Assembly (NCBI GenBank): GCA_016218155.1 | Contig: JACREQ010000011.1 | Span: 62,001 to 126,000, forward strand | Source: Bacteroidia bacterium | GTDB taxonomy: Bacteria; Bacteroidota; Bacteroidia; Bacteroidales; GWA2-32-17 | Reading direction: 5' to 3' | Length of the DNA stretch: 64,000 bases | Part shown: positions 24,243 to 34,504 of the stretch, piece after piece | Layout: every line of letters begins with the position of its first letter | Position numbering within the stretch: the stretch's first letter is position 1 | Translations under genes and position numbers: made by a program | Notes under the pieces: generated by a model | The model's input: the letters and a program-made list of their open reading frames with translations, nothing else | The model's database searches: none | What the model was told of the DNA's origin: nothing

Positions 24243-27200
24243 ATGAATTTAAAACTAAAATATTTTCTGATTTGTTTACTTACATTTCCGTTTGCAGTTA
24301 ATGCATTTGGACAAGTTGCTGCTTTTACACAGGATACATTAGAGGGTTGTGGACAGCAAACAATTAATTTTACAAATCAATCAACCGGTGCAACTTCTTA
24401 TATCTGGCGTTTTGGTGATGGTAATATTTCTACATCTTCAGCACCAACTGTTACTGAGAATTATGTTAATGTTGGAACATACACTGTTACGTTAGTAGCA
24501 ATTAATGGTAGCTCACGTGATAGTGTTTCGAAAACTATAAATATCTGGAGAAATCCCGATGCCATTTTTATAGGAACTCCTCCTTTACATGGTTGTGTTC
24601 CATTAAATGTGGCATTTACCGATCAGTCTGTTAATGGTGATGGTGTTATAAACAGTTGGGCATGGGACTTTGGTGATGGATATGGTTCTGCTATGCAAAA
24701 CCCAACCCATTCTTTTGCAAATGCTGGTATATGGAGTATTTATTTAAAGGTTGAAGACAGTCATGGTTGTACTGATTGGGATACACTTAATAATTATGTA
24801 AATGTTTCTAATCCGCCTATTGTCGGTTTTACTGCAAATTCTACCATTAATTGTACTGTTCCTTTTCCTGTAACATTTAGTAATACTTCTACCGGTTACG
24901 GAGCTTTGCAATATTCTTGGGATTTTGGTGATGGTGGTACTTCAAATCTTCAGGCTCCGGCTTATACATATACCGTTGCTGGAACTTATACTGTTAAATT
25001 AGTTGTAACTGATGCAAATGGTTGTAAAGACTCACTAATTATTGATGATTATATAAAAATTACACCGGTTACAGCTGCATTTCATTTTTTACCAGGAGAT
25101 AGTGTTTGTCAGAATGAAGTTGTAAATTTTTTTAGTGATGCTGGTGGAATAAATGTACTTTGGGGTTTTGGCGATCCAACATCAGGTGGAAATAATAGTT
25201 CAACTTTACAAAACCCTACACATAGCTTTGCTGCATCTGGATTGTATGTTATTACATTAATTGCTGATCCTGGTGGTGCTTGTCAGGCGATTATTCATGA
25301 TACAGTTATAGTAAGAGTCGCACCATTAGTTTCTTTTTCACTGTCTTCCCATTATTATTGCGGGGGAGATTCTATTATTTTTAATAATACATCGCCTGAT
25401 GCTGTTTATTTTAGTTGGGATTTTGGCGATCAGCTCTCGTCAAATAATCCAAATCCATATGTTGATTATATTCACGAAGGAACATATTATCCTTCATTAA
25501 CTATTACTGATAGTCATGGCTGTGTTGGTGAATTTACTGATACTGTTCCTGTTAAAGTGGATTTTCCTGAAGCAAATATTGAATGGGATAGTGATTCATT
25601 GCCAAATCACTGTATTCCTTTTCCTGTAGATTTTACCGGAAGTGGAAATTGCTATTGGGCTTTGGATAGTATATCTGTAAATGGAGGGTATAGTTGGAAT
25701 TTTGGCGACACAATTTCAGGATTGCTAAATACTTCTCAGTTACAAGAACCTGTTCACATTTTTAATGATACCGGTGAATATACAATTACTCTTACTGTAA
25801 TTACTGATGTTGGATGTACTGCAAAAGATTCTATTGAAATTAAAATAGGTTCTCACCAGATTCCAATAATTGATTATGCATATACTGGAGGTTGTGCTAA
25901 TGATACCAGTATTCATTTTATTAGTATGTCTACTGATTCAAACTTAATCGATTTCTGGCAGTGGACTTTTATTTCTCATTTTGATACCGATTCTGCATTT
26001 GATATTGCATCAAGTAGTGAAACGCATCCTACTGTCGATTTTCATGGCAACGATTCTATTTCAATTCAATTAATAGTTGGCTTTTTAGAGTGTAAGGATA
26101 CTTTAATTGATACTAATGCATTTTTATTAGATGGTCCATATCTTAGAAATCTCGATACATTATTTTCATGTGAAACTCCATTACATATGGGATTTACGGT
26201 TGGTTTTATAAAACAGGCAACCAGATGGGAATGGGATTTTAATGATGATGGGGTTGCAGATTATAATTCAGCTGTATATGCAAATCCGGTTTATGTATAT
26301 AATGATACGGTTTGGTATGATTACCCTTCAAGAGGAACATATAAAGTCCGGCTTAAGGCATATAATGATACAACCGGTTGCTTTTATGAGGATAGTTTAA
26401 CATTTCAGCTATTAGTTATAGATGCGTTTGTTAATGCAACTACTCCTAATTGTTATAATAATAATGCTATTAATATGGCCGGTTCTGTTGATTGGGAAAA
26501 TCCGGGTCAGTTGCCTCAGAATTCAATTTATTCAATCAATTATGGTGATGGGCAAATAATTCCTTATACTTTTTTTAATACATTCAGCCCATATCAAGTG
26601 CATAATTTTCCTACTCAGTCAGGTGTTTATAATGTTATCTTAACAATGACAAACAGATTGGGTTGTGTTGATTCAGATACAACTACTATTCAGGTATATT
26701 ACCCTGTTGCCGGTTTTACCATGAGTCAGGATTCAGGATGTTCTCCGCTTCCAGTACATTTTACTGATACAAGTCATTCTGATATTCCTTATACTTTAAC
26801 ATGGTTTTCAGGTGGACTTGGTTCTGTTACAGGTACGTCTGCTGATTTTAACTATATTAATCCGGGTACATATAGTGCAAGTTTACAGCTTACAGATTCT
26901 ATTGGTTGTATCTCACTTGCACCAGCTCAAATGATTACTGTGTTAAATCTACCCCCTGATTTTTCTGCTATAGATAGTACAATTTGTTTGGGCGATTCGG
27001 TTTACTTTAATTCTACAGTACCATATACAACGGGCTTTTCATGGGATTTTGGAGATGGCATGACAGCAAGTACTTCAAGTCCAAATTTTGTTCATTTATA
27101 TGCTGATACAGGTACTTATACTGTTTCTCTTTTAAATCAAAGTACACTTTTAGGTTGTGACGGATCTGTTATTAAGCCTTCATTTATTCGCGTTCAGGAT

Positions 27201-28739
27201 ATTGTTGCTAAAATGACTGTTACAGATTCAATATCTACCTGTTATCCTTTTATGATTAATATAACAAATCAAACAAATACTTTGTATTCTCCAAATTGGA
27301 ACTGGTCATTTGGCGATGGAGGTACAGGTAATCAGTTTGAGCCAATTCATAATTATACTTTACCCGGAAATTACTGGTTGTATTTAAATGCAACAACAAC
27401 ACCTGAAACTCTTTTTGGCTGTACAAGTAAAGATAGTGTATTAATTCAGGTTGGTGGTCCATATGCAGAGATTTCATATTCCGATACTTCAATTTGTAAA
27501 GGCGAGTCAGTTACATTTGCTTTAATTAATGATGTTGGTGTAACTTCTTTTAATTGGTCATTCGGAGATGGAGGAGGTGGTAATACCACTCCATTTACAT
27601 ATCAATTTAATTATGTACCTCCTACAGGTCTTACTAAAGTATATCTAATTTATCAGAGTGATGTCAATTGTCAGAAAAAAGACTCTGCATATATTAATAT
27701 ATATCAGGTAATGGCTAATTTTAATTATTTAAATAGTTTAACCGGAAGTAATGATTCTGTTATTTGTCAGCCAGGAATACTTGATTTTTATAATTATTCA
27801 CTGGGTGCTGATAGTATGATTTGGAATTTAGGTGATGGGCAGTATTTTACAAGTACCGATTCTGCTGTAGTTCCGGGAACGCACACATATTATAATACAA
27901 CGCCAAATAACATTGATTACAATATTACTTTAACTGTATATAATAGTGAGGTTGGATGTGTTGATAGTATTACCAAACATTATACTGTATATTCTTTGCC
28001 ACAAATGACTGTTAGTAATGATGTCTCAATTTGTGCAGGAAATGCGGTACAACTTTCGGTTACAAATACAAACCCGGTGTGGTCGCCATCTGATGGTCTT
28101 TCAAACATTACTTCAGCAAATCCATGGGCAACGCCTGATAGTTCAACCTTGTATCATGTAACAATTACAGATAGTCATCAATGTGTAAATTCAGATTCAG
28201 TTTTTGTATTTGTTCAGCAGATTCCTGAATTGAATCATAATTCAGATACTACTATTATTATAGGTGAGTATGTTGATATGTTGGCAAGTTCAGACCAGTC
28301 TACTGTAACTTATAATTGGACACCTTCATATGGTTTGTCATGCACAACTTGTTCAAACCCGGTTGCACAACCATTGCAAACTACAACATATACTGTTGAA
28401 ATTGTTGATTCAATGAAATGTGATACTATTCGAGGTCAGATAACTATTACAGTTAAAGAAGAGTATTCGCTAGATGTACCTTCTGCTTTTACTCCAAATA
28501 ATGATGGTGATAATGACCTTGTTTATGTACGCGGATGGGGTATTAAGAATCTTGTAGAATTTAAAATATATAACCGCTGGGGAGAATGTATTTTTGAAAC
28601 TGATGACATGCAACAAGGTTGGGATGGTACATTTAAAGGGATAAAGCAGAATATTGATACTTATGCTTATACTGCTAAAGCTGCAACGTACAGCGGAAAA
28701 ATCTTAACAAAAAATGGGTTAATTAATTTGTTGAGGTAA
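24243..28739 (+). CDS. Giant PKD-repeat surface adhesin with type B (gliding-motility) T9SS sorting domain
   Basis: The 1498-residue product has a signal peptide (ending NAFGQ) and a long series of PKD-like domains, each marked by a W(D/R/S)FGDG-type core (for example IWRFGDGN, WDFGDGYGS, WDFGDGGTS, WSFGDGGG) followed by a GTYTVTL-like strand. Many carry paired Cys residues. The C-terminus is a type B sorting domain of the CHU_C/gliding motility-associated class: VPSAFTPNNDGDNDLVYVRG, then FKIYNRWGECIFET and WDGTFKG. The product is expected on the cell surface. It is transcribed divergently from the SprF-PorE pair, which likely serves its secretion. The number of PKD units (well over ten) should be counted by profile search. 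Confidence 0.93.
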   Translation: MNLKLKYFLICLLTFPFAVNAFGQVAAFTQDTLEGCGQQTINFTNQSTGATSYIWRFGDGNISTSSAPTVTENYVNVGTYTVTLVAINGSSRDSVSKTINIWRNPDAIFIGTPPLHGCVPLNVAFTDQSVNGDGVINSWAWDFGDGYGSAMQNPTHSFANAGIWSIYLKVEDSHGCTDWDTLNNYVNVSNPPIVGFTANSTINCTVPFPVTFSNTSTGYGALQYSWDFGDGGTSNLQAPAYTYTVAGTYTVKLVVTDANGCKDSLIIDDYIKITPVTAAFHFLPGDSVCQNEVVNFFSDAGGINVLWGFGDPTSGGNNSSTLQNPTHSFAASGLYVITLIADPGGACQAIIHDTVIVRVAPLVSFSLSSHYYCGGDSIIFNNTSPDAVYFSWDFGDQLSSNNPNPYVDYIHEGTYYPSLTITDSHGCVGEFTDTVPVKVDFPEANIEWDSDSLPNHCIPFPVDFTGSGNCYWALDSISVNGGYSWNFGDTISGLLNTSQLQEPVHIFNDTGEYTITLTVITDVGCTAKDSIEIKIGSHQIPIIDYAYTGGCANDTSIHFISMSTDSNLIDFWQWTFISHFDTDSAFDIASSSETHPTVDFHGNDSISIQLIVGFLECKDTLIDTNAFLLDGPYLRNLDTLFSCETPLHMGFTVGFIKQATRWEWDFNDDGVADYNSAVYANPVYVYNDTVWYDYPSRGTYKVRLKAYNDTTGCFYEDSLTFQLLVIDAFVNATTPNCYNNNAINMAGSVDWENPGQLPQNSIYSINYGDGQIIPYTFFNTFSPYQVHNFPTQSGVYNVILTMTNRLGCVDSDTTTIQVYYPVAGFTMSQDSGCSPLPVHFTDTSHSDIPYTLTWFSGGLGSVTGTSADFNYINPGTYSASLQLTDSIGCISLAPAQMITVLNLPPDFSAIDSTICLGDSVYFNSTVPYTTGFSWDFGDGMTASTSSPNFVHLYADTGTYTVSLLNQSTLLGCDGSVIKPSFIRVQDIVAKMTVTDSISTCYPFMINITNQTNTLYSPNWNWSFGDGGTGNQFEPIHNYTLPGNYWLYLNATTTPETLFGCTSKDSVLIQVGGPYAEISYSDTSICKGESVTFALINDVGVTSFNWSFGDGGGGNTTPFTYQFNYVPPTGLTKVYLIYQSDVNCQKKDSAYINIYQVMANFNYLNSLTGSNDSVICQPGILDFYNYSLGADSMIWNLGDGQYFTSTDSAVVPGTHTYYNTTPNNIDYNITLTVYNSEVGCVDSITKHYTVYSLPQMTVSNDVSICAGNAVQLSVTNTNPVWSPSDGLSNITSANPWATPDSSTLYHVTITDSHQCVNSDSVFVFVQQIPELNHNSDTTIIIGEYVDMLASSDQSTVTYNWTPSYGLSCTTCSNPVAQPLQTTTYTVEIVDSMKCDTIRGQITITVKEEYSLDVPSAFTPNNDGDNDLVYVRGWGIKNLVEFKIYNRWGECIFETDDMQQGWDGTFKGIKQNIDTYAYTAKAATYSGKILTKNGLINLLR

Positions 28740-29109
28740 TTGTTTATTTTAAGTTGAATGCTTTCATGTTAAAAAATAAGTCATAAATCTTATTTTAAAA
28801 GTATAAATATTTGTGTCCTTTTTTTAGTATTTTTTTATAAAAAATGTGTTCTGAAAAACAATTTTGTATCTTTGAGAATAATTAATCGAACTGAAGTTAT
28901 TAACATTTTAATTAATAGTTAAAGAGCACATTACATATATCTAAAAAAATAGATGTGTTTTTTTGACAAACGTAAAATTGTTCTATGCAGATACTTGTAA
29001 AATAAAATGAAAAAACAATAGATATTTCACTTTTTTTTTAACTATTTTTTTTACAATATTGCTGACTGAAATTATAAAACCGAAAAATTAAAAATACCAC
29101 TGAGGGAGA
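28740..29109. other. 370-base AT-rich region upstream of dnaA
   Basis: It holds a good -7 box for dnaA and a single TTATTAACA (28897-28905) that fits the loose DnaA-box form TTATnnACA. No cluster of DnaA boxes is seen, so an origin here is not supported by eye. A GAGGGAG Shine-Dalgarno-like run precedes the dnaA start. Confidence 0.6.
28867..28874 (+). promoter_or_regulatory. -7 box of dnaA
   Basis: TATCTTTG matches TAnnTTTG. A TGTG lies 18 bases upstream as a possible -33 element. The 5' leader before the ATG at 29110 would be about 230 bases. Confidence 0.5.
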
Positions 29110-30540
29110 ATGAGTAAGAATCATGTTGATGTTTGGAATAATTGCTTGAAGGTAATAAAGGACAATGTGCCTTCTATTAGTTTTAAAACGTGGTTTGAGC
29201 CTATTGTTCCGCTCAAAATGGAGCACAACGTATTAACAATTCAGGTGCCTAGTCCTTTTTTCTACGAGTACTTAGAGGAGCAATATATTGATATTATTAG
29301 CAAAACTCTTAGAAAAGAAATTGGGGACGACGTTAAATTGGAATATAACGTTGTTATGGACAATAACTCACAATCTAACACAAAGCCTTATACAGTAAAA
29401 CTTCCAGCTAAAAATAAATCTGATTTAAAAAATCAGCCTTTATCTGTTCCTTTAGATTCAGAAGACAGATCAATAAAAAATCCTTTTATACTTCCCGGAA
29501 TTAAAAAATTGAGTATCGATCCTCAATTAAATCCTGATAATTCATTTAGTAATTTTGTTGAAGGTGAATGTAACAGATTAGCCCGTTCTGCCGGTTATGC
29601 TGTTGCCTGTAATCCTGGAGGTACTGCATTTAATCCATTATTCCTTTATAGTGCAAACGGTTTAGGAAAAACTCATTTATGTCAGGCTATTGGAATTGAA
29701 GTAAAAGAACGTTTCCCTGAAAAAACTGTGCTTTATGTTCAGGCGCATAAGTTTATTACTCAGTTCATGGATTCTATCAGAAATAATAACCGCAACGACT
29801 TTGTTCACTTCTATCAAATGATAGATGTTTTAATAATTGATGATGTTCATGAATTAACCGGAAAAGAAAAAACACAGGACATTTTCTTCCATATTTTTAA
29901 TCATTTACATCAATCTAACAAACAACTTGTAATAACAGCTGATAAACCACCTGTTGAATTACAAGGAATGGAACAACGCTTGCTTTCACGTTTCAAATGG
30001 GGATTAGCTGCTGACTTACAAGCTCCGGACTTTGAAACAAGAATAGCAATTCTTAAAAAGAAAACTTATAATGATGGCATTGAAATGCCAGATGAGATAA
30101 TTGAATACCTTGCTTCGCATATTACTAACAATATGCGCGAACTTGAAGGTGCATTGGTTTCAATTTTAGCTCAGTCAACATTAAATAAGAAAGAAATTAC
30201 TCTCGATCTTGCTAAACAAATTATTGATAAACTTGTTAAAAGTACACGCAGAGAAATTTCTATTGATTATATTCAGAAAGTTGTTTGCGATTATTTCAAT
30301 ATGCAGGTTGATATGCTTAAATCTAAAACCCGCAAACGCGAGATAGTTCAGGCACGTCAGATTGCAATGTATTTTGCAAAAAATTTAACAAAGAGCTCGT
30401 TGGCTTCGATTGGCTCAGTAATTGGCGGTAAAGATCATGCTACTGTTTTACATGCATGCAAAACAGTAAATAATCTCATCGATACCGATAAACGTTTTAG
30501 ATTATACATTGATGAAATTGAAAAGAAACTCAAATTATAA
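29110..30540 (+). CDS. dnaA: Chromosomal replication initiator protein DnaA
   Basis: The 476-residue product shows all four DnaA domains: an N-terminal interaction domain (VWNNCLKVIKDNV), a variable linker (about 90-130), the AAA+ domain with Walker A GLGKT (184-188) and Walker B VLIIDDV (240-246), and the C-terminal DNA-binding domain with the GGKDHATVLHA signature. It binds DnaA boxes and opens the origin. The start ATG at 29110 is preceded by a strong GAGGGAG ribosome binding site, and the N-terminus matches the family. A terminator follows at 30545-30574, so it is probably monocistronic. Confidence 0.98.
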   Translation: MSKNHVDVWNNCLKVIKDNVPSISFKTWFEPIVPLKMEHNVLTIQVPSPFFYEYLEEQYIDIISKTLRKEIGDDVKLEYNVVMDNNSQSNTKPYTVKLPAKNKSDLKNQPLSVPLDSEDRSIKNPFILPGIKKLSIDPQLNPDNSFSNFVEGECNRLARSAGYAVACNPGGTAFNPLFLYSANGLGKTHLCQAIGIEVKERFPEKTVLYVQAHKFITQFMDSIRNNNRNDFVHFYQMIDVLIIDDVHELTGKEKTQDIFFHIFNHLHQSNKQLVITADKPPVELQGMEQRLLSRFKWGLAADLQAPDFETRIAILKKKTYNDGIEMPDEIIEYLASHITNNMRELEGALVSILAQSTLNKKEITLDLAKQIIDKLVKSTRREISIDYIQKVVCDYFNMQVDMLKSKTRKREIVQARQIAMYFAKNLTKSSLASIGSVIGGKDHATVLHACKTVNNLIDTDKRFRLYIDEIEKKLKL

Positions 30541-30544
30541 TTGG

Positions 30545-30574
30545 AAAAGCAGGTTTAATACCTGCTTTTTTTTT
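30545..30574 (+). terminator. dnaA terminator
   Basis: Perfect arms AGCAGGT/ACCTGCT (30548-30554 and 30560-30566), 5-base loop, then a nine-T run. Confidence 0.93.
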
Positions 30575-30591
30575 AATCAAAAATGTGCTAA

Positions 30592-31461
30592 ATGATAAAT
30601 ATTCTGTTTTGTATCCTATCATCAGCACTCATTTTTATTCTTTTTAAACTTATTGATAAATTTAAAGCTTATACTTTTCAGTCAATAATAATAAATTATT
30701 TAGTTGCTTTTGTTTTAGGTTTAAGTTTATCTTCCGATTGGGTTAACTTGCCTCAAGTATATGAAAAAAGCTGGTTTGTTCTTGCGTTAATACTTGGGAT
30801 TCTATTCATTGTTACATTTTTCTTTATTGGAGTTTCATCGCAAAAGGCTGGCATCTCAATCACCACCGTAGCCTGCAAAATGTCGGTAATTGTTCCTGTT
30901 GCTTTTTCAATACTTTTTTATAGCGAGGTTGTTACAAGTGTCAAATTATTGGGTTTGGGTGTAGCTCTTTTAGCATTGTTATTAACAATTTGGAGAAAAC
31001 CTGAAAAGAAACAGGAAGTATTTTTAATGTTTCTTCCCCTGATTTTATTTGTAGGTATTGGTGTTATAGATACTCTTGTAAAATATGCGCAGCAGGATTA
31101 TGTTAAAAATGATGTTTCGTTTTTTACGGCAATATCTTTTGGAGTTTCATTAATAGCAGGATTGATAGCAGGAATAACAAGAAAAAACTTTTTAAAGGGG
31201 TTTAGAAATATTCCAACTGTAGTATTTGGTATTATGTTAGGGATGGCAAACTTTGGTTCGGTTTATTTTATGATAAATGCTTTAAATAAAAGCGGACTTG
31301 AGAGTTCTGTTGTATTTGGATTAAATAATATTGGAATCGTTACCATTTCTGTTTTTATAGGATTAATATTTTTTAAAGAAAAATTAAAAATTATAAACTG
31401 GATTGGTATTTTGTTATCAATAATAGCAATCTGGTTATTAATGGGAATGCATGGAGTCTGA
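30592..31461 (+). CDS. DMT-superfamily (EamA-like) transporter
   Basis: The 289-residue product is almost entirely hydrophobic, with about ten predicted membrane helices in two homologous halves, as in the drug/metabolite transporter superfamily. The last helix region (IINWIGILLSIIAIWLLM) and the KEKLKIINWIG loop are typical of EamA domains. The substrate is unknown. It overlaps the next gene by 11 bases and begins a run of overlapping or closely spaced genes reaching pyrI. Confidence 0.8.
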   Translation: MINILFCILSSALIFILFKLIDKFKAYTFQSIIINYLVAFVLGLSLSSDWVNLPQVYEKSWFVLALILGILFIVTFFFIGVSSQKAGISITTVACKMSVIVPVAFSILFYSEVVTSVKLLGLGVALLALLLTIWRKPEKKQEVFLMFLPLILFVGIGVIDTLVKYAQQDYVKNDVSFFTAISFGVSLIAGLIAGITRKNFLKGFRNIPTVVFGIMLGMANFGSVYFMINALNKSGLESSVVFGLNNIGIVTISVFIGLIFFKEKLKIINWIGILLSIIAIWLLMGMHGV

Positions 31462-32080
31462 TGCTTTTTTAACAATTAAGTGTCCTGCCGAAGGATTTTT
31501 TAAAGACCGGAAAAGTCGGTTTATAGGACTTGCTTTCCCCGTTAATAATGAAGATTCTGTTAAAGAAATAATTAAAAAAATACGTAAAGATTATTTTGAT
31601 GCAACACATCGTTGCTATGCCTATATGATTGGTAAATCGAGAGAAATTTATCGATCAAGCGATGATGGCGAGCAGGCAAATACAGCTGGGGTTCAGATTT
31701 TAGGACAGATTAACTCCAGACAATTAACAAATATTCTACTTGTTGTTGTAAGATATTACGGTGGTGTTAAATTGGGGATTCCTGGTTTAATTCATGCTTT
31801 CAGATCAGCTGCTATTGATACTTTAGATAAAGCTGAAATAATTACTTCATATGAGAAAAAACAAGGTGTAATAAAATTTCAATATCCTCAGATGAATTCC
31901 GTAATGAATATTTTAAAGGAAGATGGGATTGAAATTATTGACCAAAAATTTGAACTGGATTGTGTTATAAATTTTGAAGTTTACTCAAGTTTGTCAACAA
32001 AGATTGAAAATTTGTTAAATAAGACTGAGGGAGTTTCATGTAAAATATTAGATAATGGAATTACTGAAAAAACTGTGTAG
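31451..32080 (+). CDS. YigZ/IMPACT-family protein
   Basis: The 209-residue product matches the YigZ (UPF0029, IMPACT N-terminal) family: FKDRKSRFIGLAFPV at the start, DATHRCYAYMIG, SSDDGEQANTAGVQILG (the DDGEP...G motif with Q for P) and VVVRYYGGVKLGIPGLIHAF. The C-terminal RWD-like domain is also present. The cellular role of bacterial members is unclear; a link to ribosomes or translation stress is suggested by the eukaryotic IMPACT homologue. It overlaps both neighbours (11 and 26 bases). Confidence 0.92.
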   Translation: MESDAFLTIKCPAEGFFKDRKSRFIGLAFPVNNEDSVKEIIKKIRKDYFDATHRCYAYMIGKSREIYRSSDDGEQANTAGVQILGQINSRQLTNILLVVVRYYGGVKLGIPGLIHAFRSAAIDTLDKAEIITSYEKKQGVIKFQYPQMNSVMNILKEDGIEIIDQKFELDCVINFEVYSSLSTKIENLLNKTEGVSCKILDNGITEKTV

Positions 32081-32969
32081 TATTCATGCGCCTTCGGCTG
32101 ATGAATTGCCAATGAAAGAATTTATTCTTTCGTGGGTAAAGACTAATATGAAAAGCTGGAAGGTAAAGCCTTTAATAATTGAAGATGATGGTTTACAGGA
32201 TGCAGTAATGCTGGTTTTTGGAAAACCAAGAACGGCAGTATTTGCACATATGGACTCAACTGGATTTACTGTCAGATATAAAAATGAAATTATTCCAATT
32301 GGCGGACCACATTATAAAAACGGAGATAGATTAGTTGGGAATTATTCAGGAAAACAAATTGTAACAAAATTAAAATGTAAAAAAGGTGACGATAAAATCT
32401 TTTGCGATTTTAAAGAAATTATACCTGCCGGAACAACACTCACATATAAAGTAGAATTTAATGCATCTGAAAAAGGTATTGTAGCTCCTTATCTTGATGA
32501 TCGTTTGGGAGTATGGGTTTTGATGAATCTTGCAAAAACACTTAAAGATGGAATCTTGGTTTTTTCCTGCAACGAAGAACATGGTGGAGGAAATGTTGAA
32601 AAAATTGCAAAAGTTATTTATGAGAAATATTCTGTAAAGCAAGCCTTAATTTGTGATATTACATGGGCTACAGAAGGAGTATTCTTAGGTAAAGGTGTTG
32701 CTGTTACATTGCGTGATAAATATATTCCAAGAAAAATATTTGTGAATAATGTATTGAATATTTTAATTGATAACAAAATAAAATATCAATCAGAGGTTGA
32801 GTCTTCCGGATCAAGTGATGGCGGTTATCTGCAAAAATCTGCATATCCGATTGATTGGTGTTTTATTGGAGTTCCAGAAGAAGGAAACCATTCCAGTCAG
32901 GAAAAGGTTAGTGTGATTGATGTTATAATGATGCAAAAAACATACGAATTATTAATGAGAGAATTGTAA
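32055..32969 (+). CDS. M42-like metallo-aminopeptidase
   Basis: The 304-residue product shows co-catalytic metal ligands of the M42/M20 clan: His65 and Asp67 in FAHMDSTG, the bridging Asp in LDDRLG (148-149), and catalytic and metal Glu in CNEEHGGG (174-175). A C-terminal His in EEGNHSS completes the site. The layout fits M42 glutamyl aminopeptidase-like or related deblocking enzymes; it is shorter than typical M42 proteins (about 340). Cytoplasmic. It overlaps yigZ by 26 bases and precedes pyrB by 26 bases. Confidence 0.82.
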   Translation: MELLKKLCSIHAPSADELPMKEFILSWVKTNMKSWKVKPLIIEDDGLQDAVMLVFGKPRTAVFAHMDSTGFTVRYKNEIIPIGGPHYKNGDRLVGNYSGKQIVTKLKCKKGDDKIFCDFKEIIPAGTTLTYKVEFNASEKGIVAPYLDDRLGVWVLMNLAKTLKDGILVFSCNEEHGGGNVEKIAKVIYEKYSVKQALICDITWATEGVFLGKGVAVTLRDKYIPRKIFVNNVLNILIDNKIKYQSEVESSGSSDGGYLQKSAYPIDWCFIGVPEEGNHSSQEKVSVIDVIMMQKTYELLMREL

Positions 32970-32995
32970 ATTAAATATATAAATCAAACAAAAAC

Positions 32996-33910
32996 ATGAA
33001 AAACAAAAGTCTGATTTCAATCCACGATTACTCGAAAAACGATTATTTGAGAATTATGGATTTGGCCGAGGAGTTTGAAAAAAATCCTCGTAGTTATGGT
33101 AATTTGTTATCCGGAAAAGTTATTGCAACACTTTTCTTTGAACCTTCAACCAGAACTCGTTTGAGTTTTGAGAGTGCTGTTCAACGTATGGGTGGAAGTA
33201 TCATTGGTTTTACCGATTCAAGTTCATCAAGTGTATCTAAAGGTGAAACATTAAAAGATACAATAAAAACTGTATCTCAGTATTCTGATTTAATTGTTAT
33301 GCGTCATCCTATTGAGGGAAGTGCGCGTTGGGCAAGTGAAGTATCAGATGTGCCCATTGTTAATGCAGGTGATGGTGCAAATCAACATCCTACACAATGT
33401 TTGTTAGATTTATATACAATGAAGCAAACACAAGGTAAATTAGAAGATTTAACAATTACTATGGTAGGTGATTTAAAATATGGAAGAACTGTTCATTCAT
33501 TAATACAGGCTATGTCTTATTTTTCTCCAAAATTTCATTTTGTTTCTCCAGAGGAATTAAAAATGCCTAATGAGTATAAGTTGTTTTTAAAGGAAAAAAA
33601 CATTCCTTTCGAAGAGCATCGTGATTTAGGGGAAGTACTTAAAACTTCTGATATTGCATATGTTACCAGGGTTCAAAAAGAAAGATTTTCCGATCCAATG
33701 GAATATGAAAAAGTAAAAAATGCTTTTGTACTTAAAAATGCAATGTTAGAAGGAACAAAACCTGGTTTAAAAATTCTTCATCCACTACCACGTGTTAACG
33801 AAATAAGTGAAGACGTTGACGATAGCGAAAAAGCATATTATTTCAGACAGGCACTTAACGGAGTGTTTGCACGTATGGCTATTATTTCATCAATTTTAGG
33901 TTTAAAATAA
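32996..33910 (+). CDS. pyrB: Aspartate carbamoyltransferase, catalytic chain
   Basis: The 304-residue product has the carbamoyl phosphate motif STRTR (residues 51-55), HPTQ in [15 protein letters not shown], and HPLPRVNEI near the C-terminus, all diagnostic for aspartate transcarbamoylase. It converts carbamoyl phosphate and aspartate to N-carbamoylaspartate in pyrimidine synthesis. The regulatory chain gene pyrI follows after 15 bases, so a class B-type holoenzyme with catalytic and regulatory subunits is expected. Confidence 0.98.
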   Translation: MKNKSLISIHDYSKNDYLRIMDLAEEFEKNPRSYGNLLSGKVIATLFFEPSTRTRLSFESAVQRMGGSIIGFTDSSSSSVSKGETLKDTIKTVSQYSDLIVMRHPIEGSARWASEVSDVPIVNAGDGANQHPTQCLLDLYTMKQTQGKLEDLTITMVGDLKYGRTVHSLIQAMSYFSPKFHFVSPEELKMPNEYKLFLKEKNIPFEEHRDLGEVLKTSDIAYVTRVQKERFSDPMEYEKVKNAFVLKNAMLEGTKPGLKILHPLPRVNEISEDVDDSEKAYYFRQALNGVFARMAIISSILGLK

Positions 33911-33925
33911 ATAAAAAGAAAAATT

Positions 33926-34390
33926 ATGGAATCAAAAGATATGAAAGAGTTAAAAGTAAGTGCAATTAAAGAAGGAACTGTTATTGATCATATTCCTGCA
34001 CGAAGCTTATTTAAGGTAATCTCAATACTTGAGTTACAAAAAATGGACACTCAAATAACCATTGGTTATAATTTTGAAAGTAAAAGATTAGGGCAAAAAG
34101 GAATTATTAAAATTTCAGATAAATTTCCTAGTCAGAAAGATCTTAACAAAATAGCGTTGTTTGCACCTGAAGCAAAAATTAACATTATACGCGATTATAA
34201 AGTTGTAGAGAAAGATAATGTTCAGGTACCTGATAATATCGAAGGTATTGTTAAATGTATGAATCCAAAGTGTATTACAAACCAGGAAAATGTTAAAACA
34301 AAATTTGTTGTAATAGAAAAAAAGAATGTTACACTAAAATGTAATTATTGCGAAAAAATTACCGATCAGGAGCATTTTGAAATGAAATAG
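33926..34390 (+). CDS. pyrI: Aspartate carbamoyltransferase, regulatory chain
   Basis: The 154-residue product has the allosteric nucleotide-binding N-domain (IKEGTVIDHIPA, ITIGYNFESKRLG, KIALFAPEAKINII) and a C-terminal zinc domain with four cysteines at 111, 116, 139 and 142 (CMNPKC...CNYC). It binds CTP/ATP and contacts PyrB. It is the last gene of the run from 30592 and is followed by a terminator at 34472-34504. Confidence 0.98.
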   Translation: MESKDMKELKVSAIKEGTVIDHIPARSLFKVISILELQKMDTQITIGYNFESKRLGQKGIIKISDKFPSQKDLNKIALFAPEAKINIIRDYKVVEKDNVQVPDNIEGIVKCMNPKCITNQENVKTKFVVIEKKNVTLKCNYCEKITDQEHFEMK

Positions 34391-34397
34391 TTTTTTT

Positions 34398-34457
34398 GTC
34401 AGTCTGAGGGCTTGTCCTGAGCTTTCCGCCGCGGCGGAGAAGGACTCGAAGACTGAC
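34398..34457. repeat. Dispersed inverted repeat, copy 2 (with GC-rich centre)
   Basis: GTCAGTCT and AGACTGAC form the outer arms; the centre carries GTCCTGAGC, the palindrome CCGCCGCGGCGG and GGACTCGAAG. It is far more GC-rich than its surroundings. Confidence 0.75.
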
Positions 34458-34471
34458 TGGCTATATAACTT

Positions 34472-34504
34472 AAATGGTTCGTGTCTTCACGAACCTTTTT
34501 TTTT
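34472..34504 (+). terminator. pyrBI terminator
   Basis: Perfect arms GGTTCGTG/CACGAACC (34476-34483 and 34488-34495) with a 4-base loop, then nine T. Confidence 0.93.

Noticed and set aside
28740-29109. Possible replication origin next to dnaA
   Set aside because: Only one loose DnaA-box match (TTATTAACA at 28897-28905) and no cluster or conserved AT-rich repeat array; in Bacteroidota the origin is often not beside dnaA.
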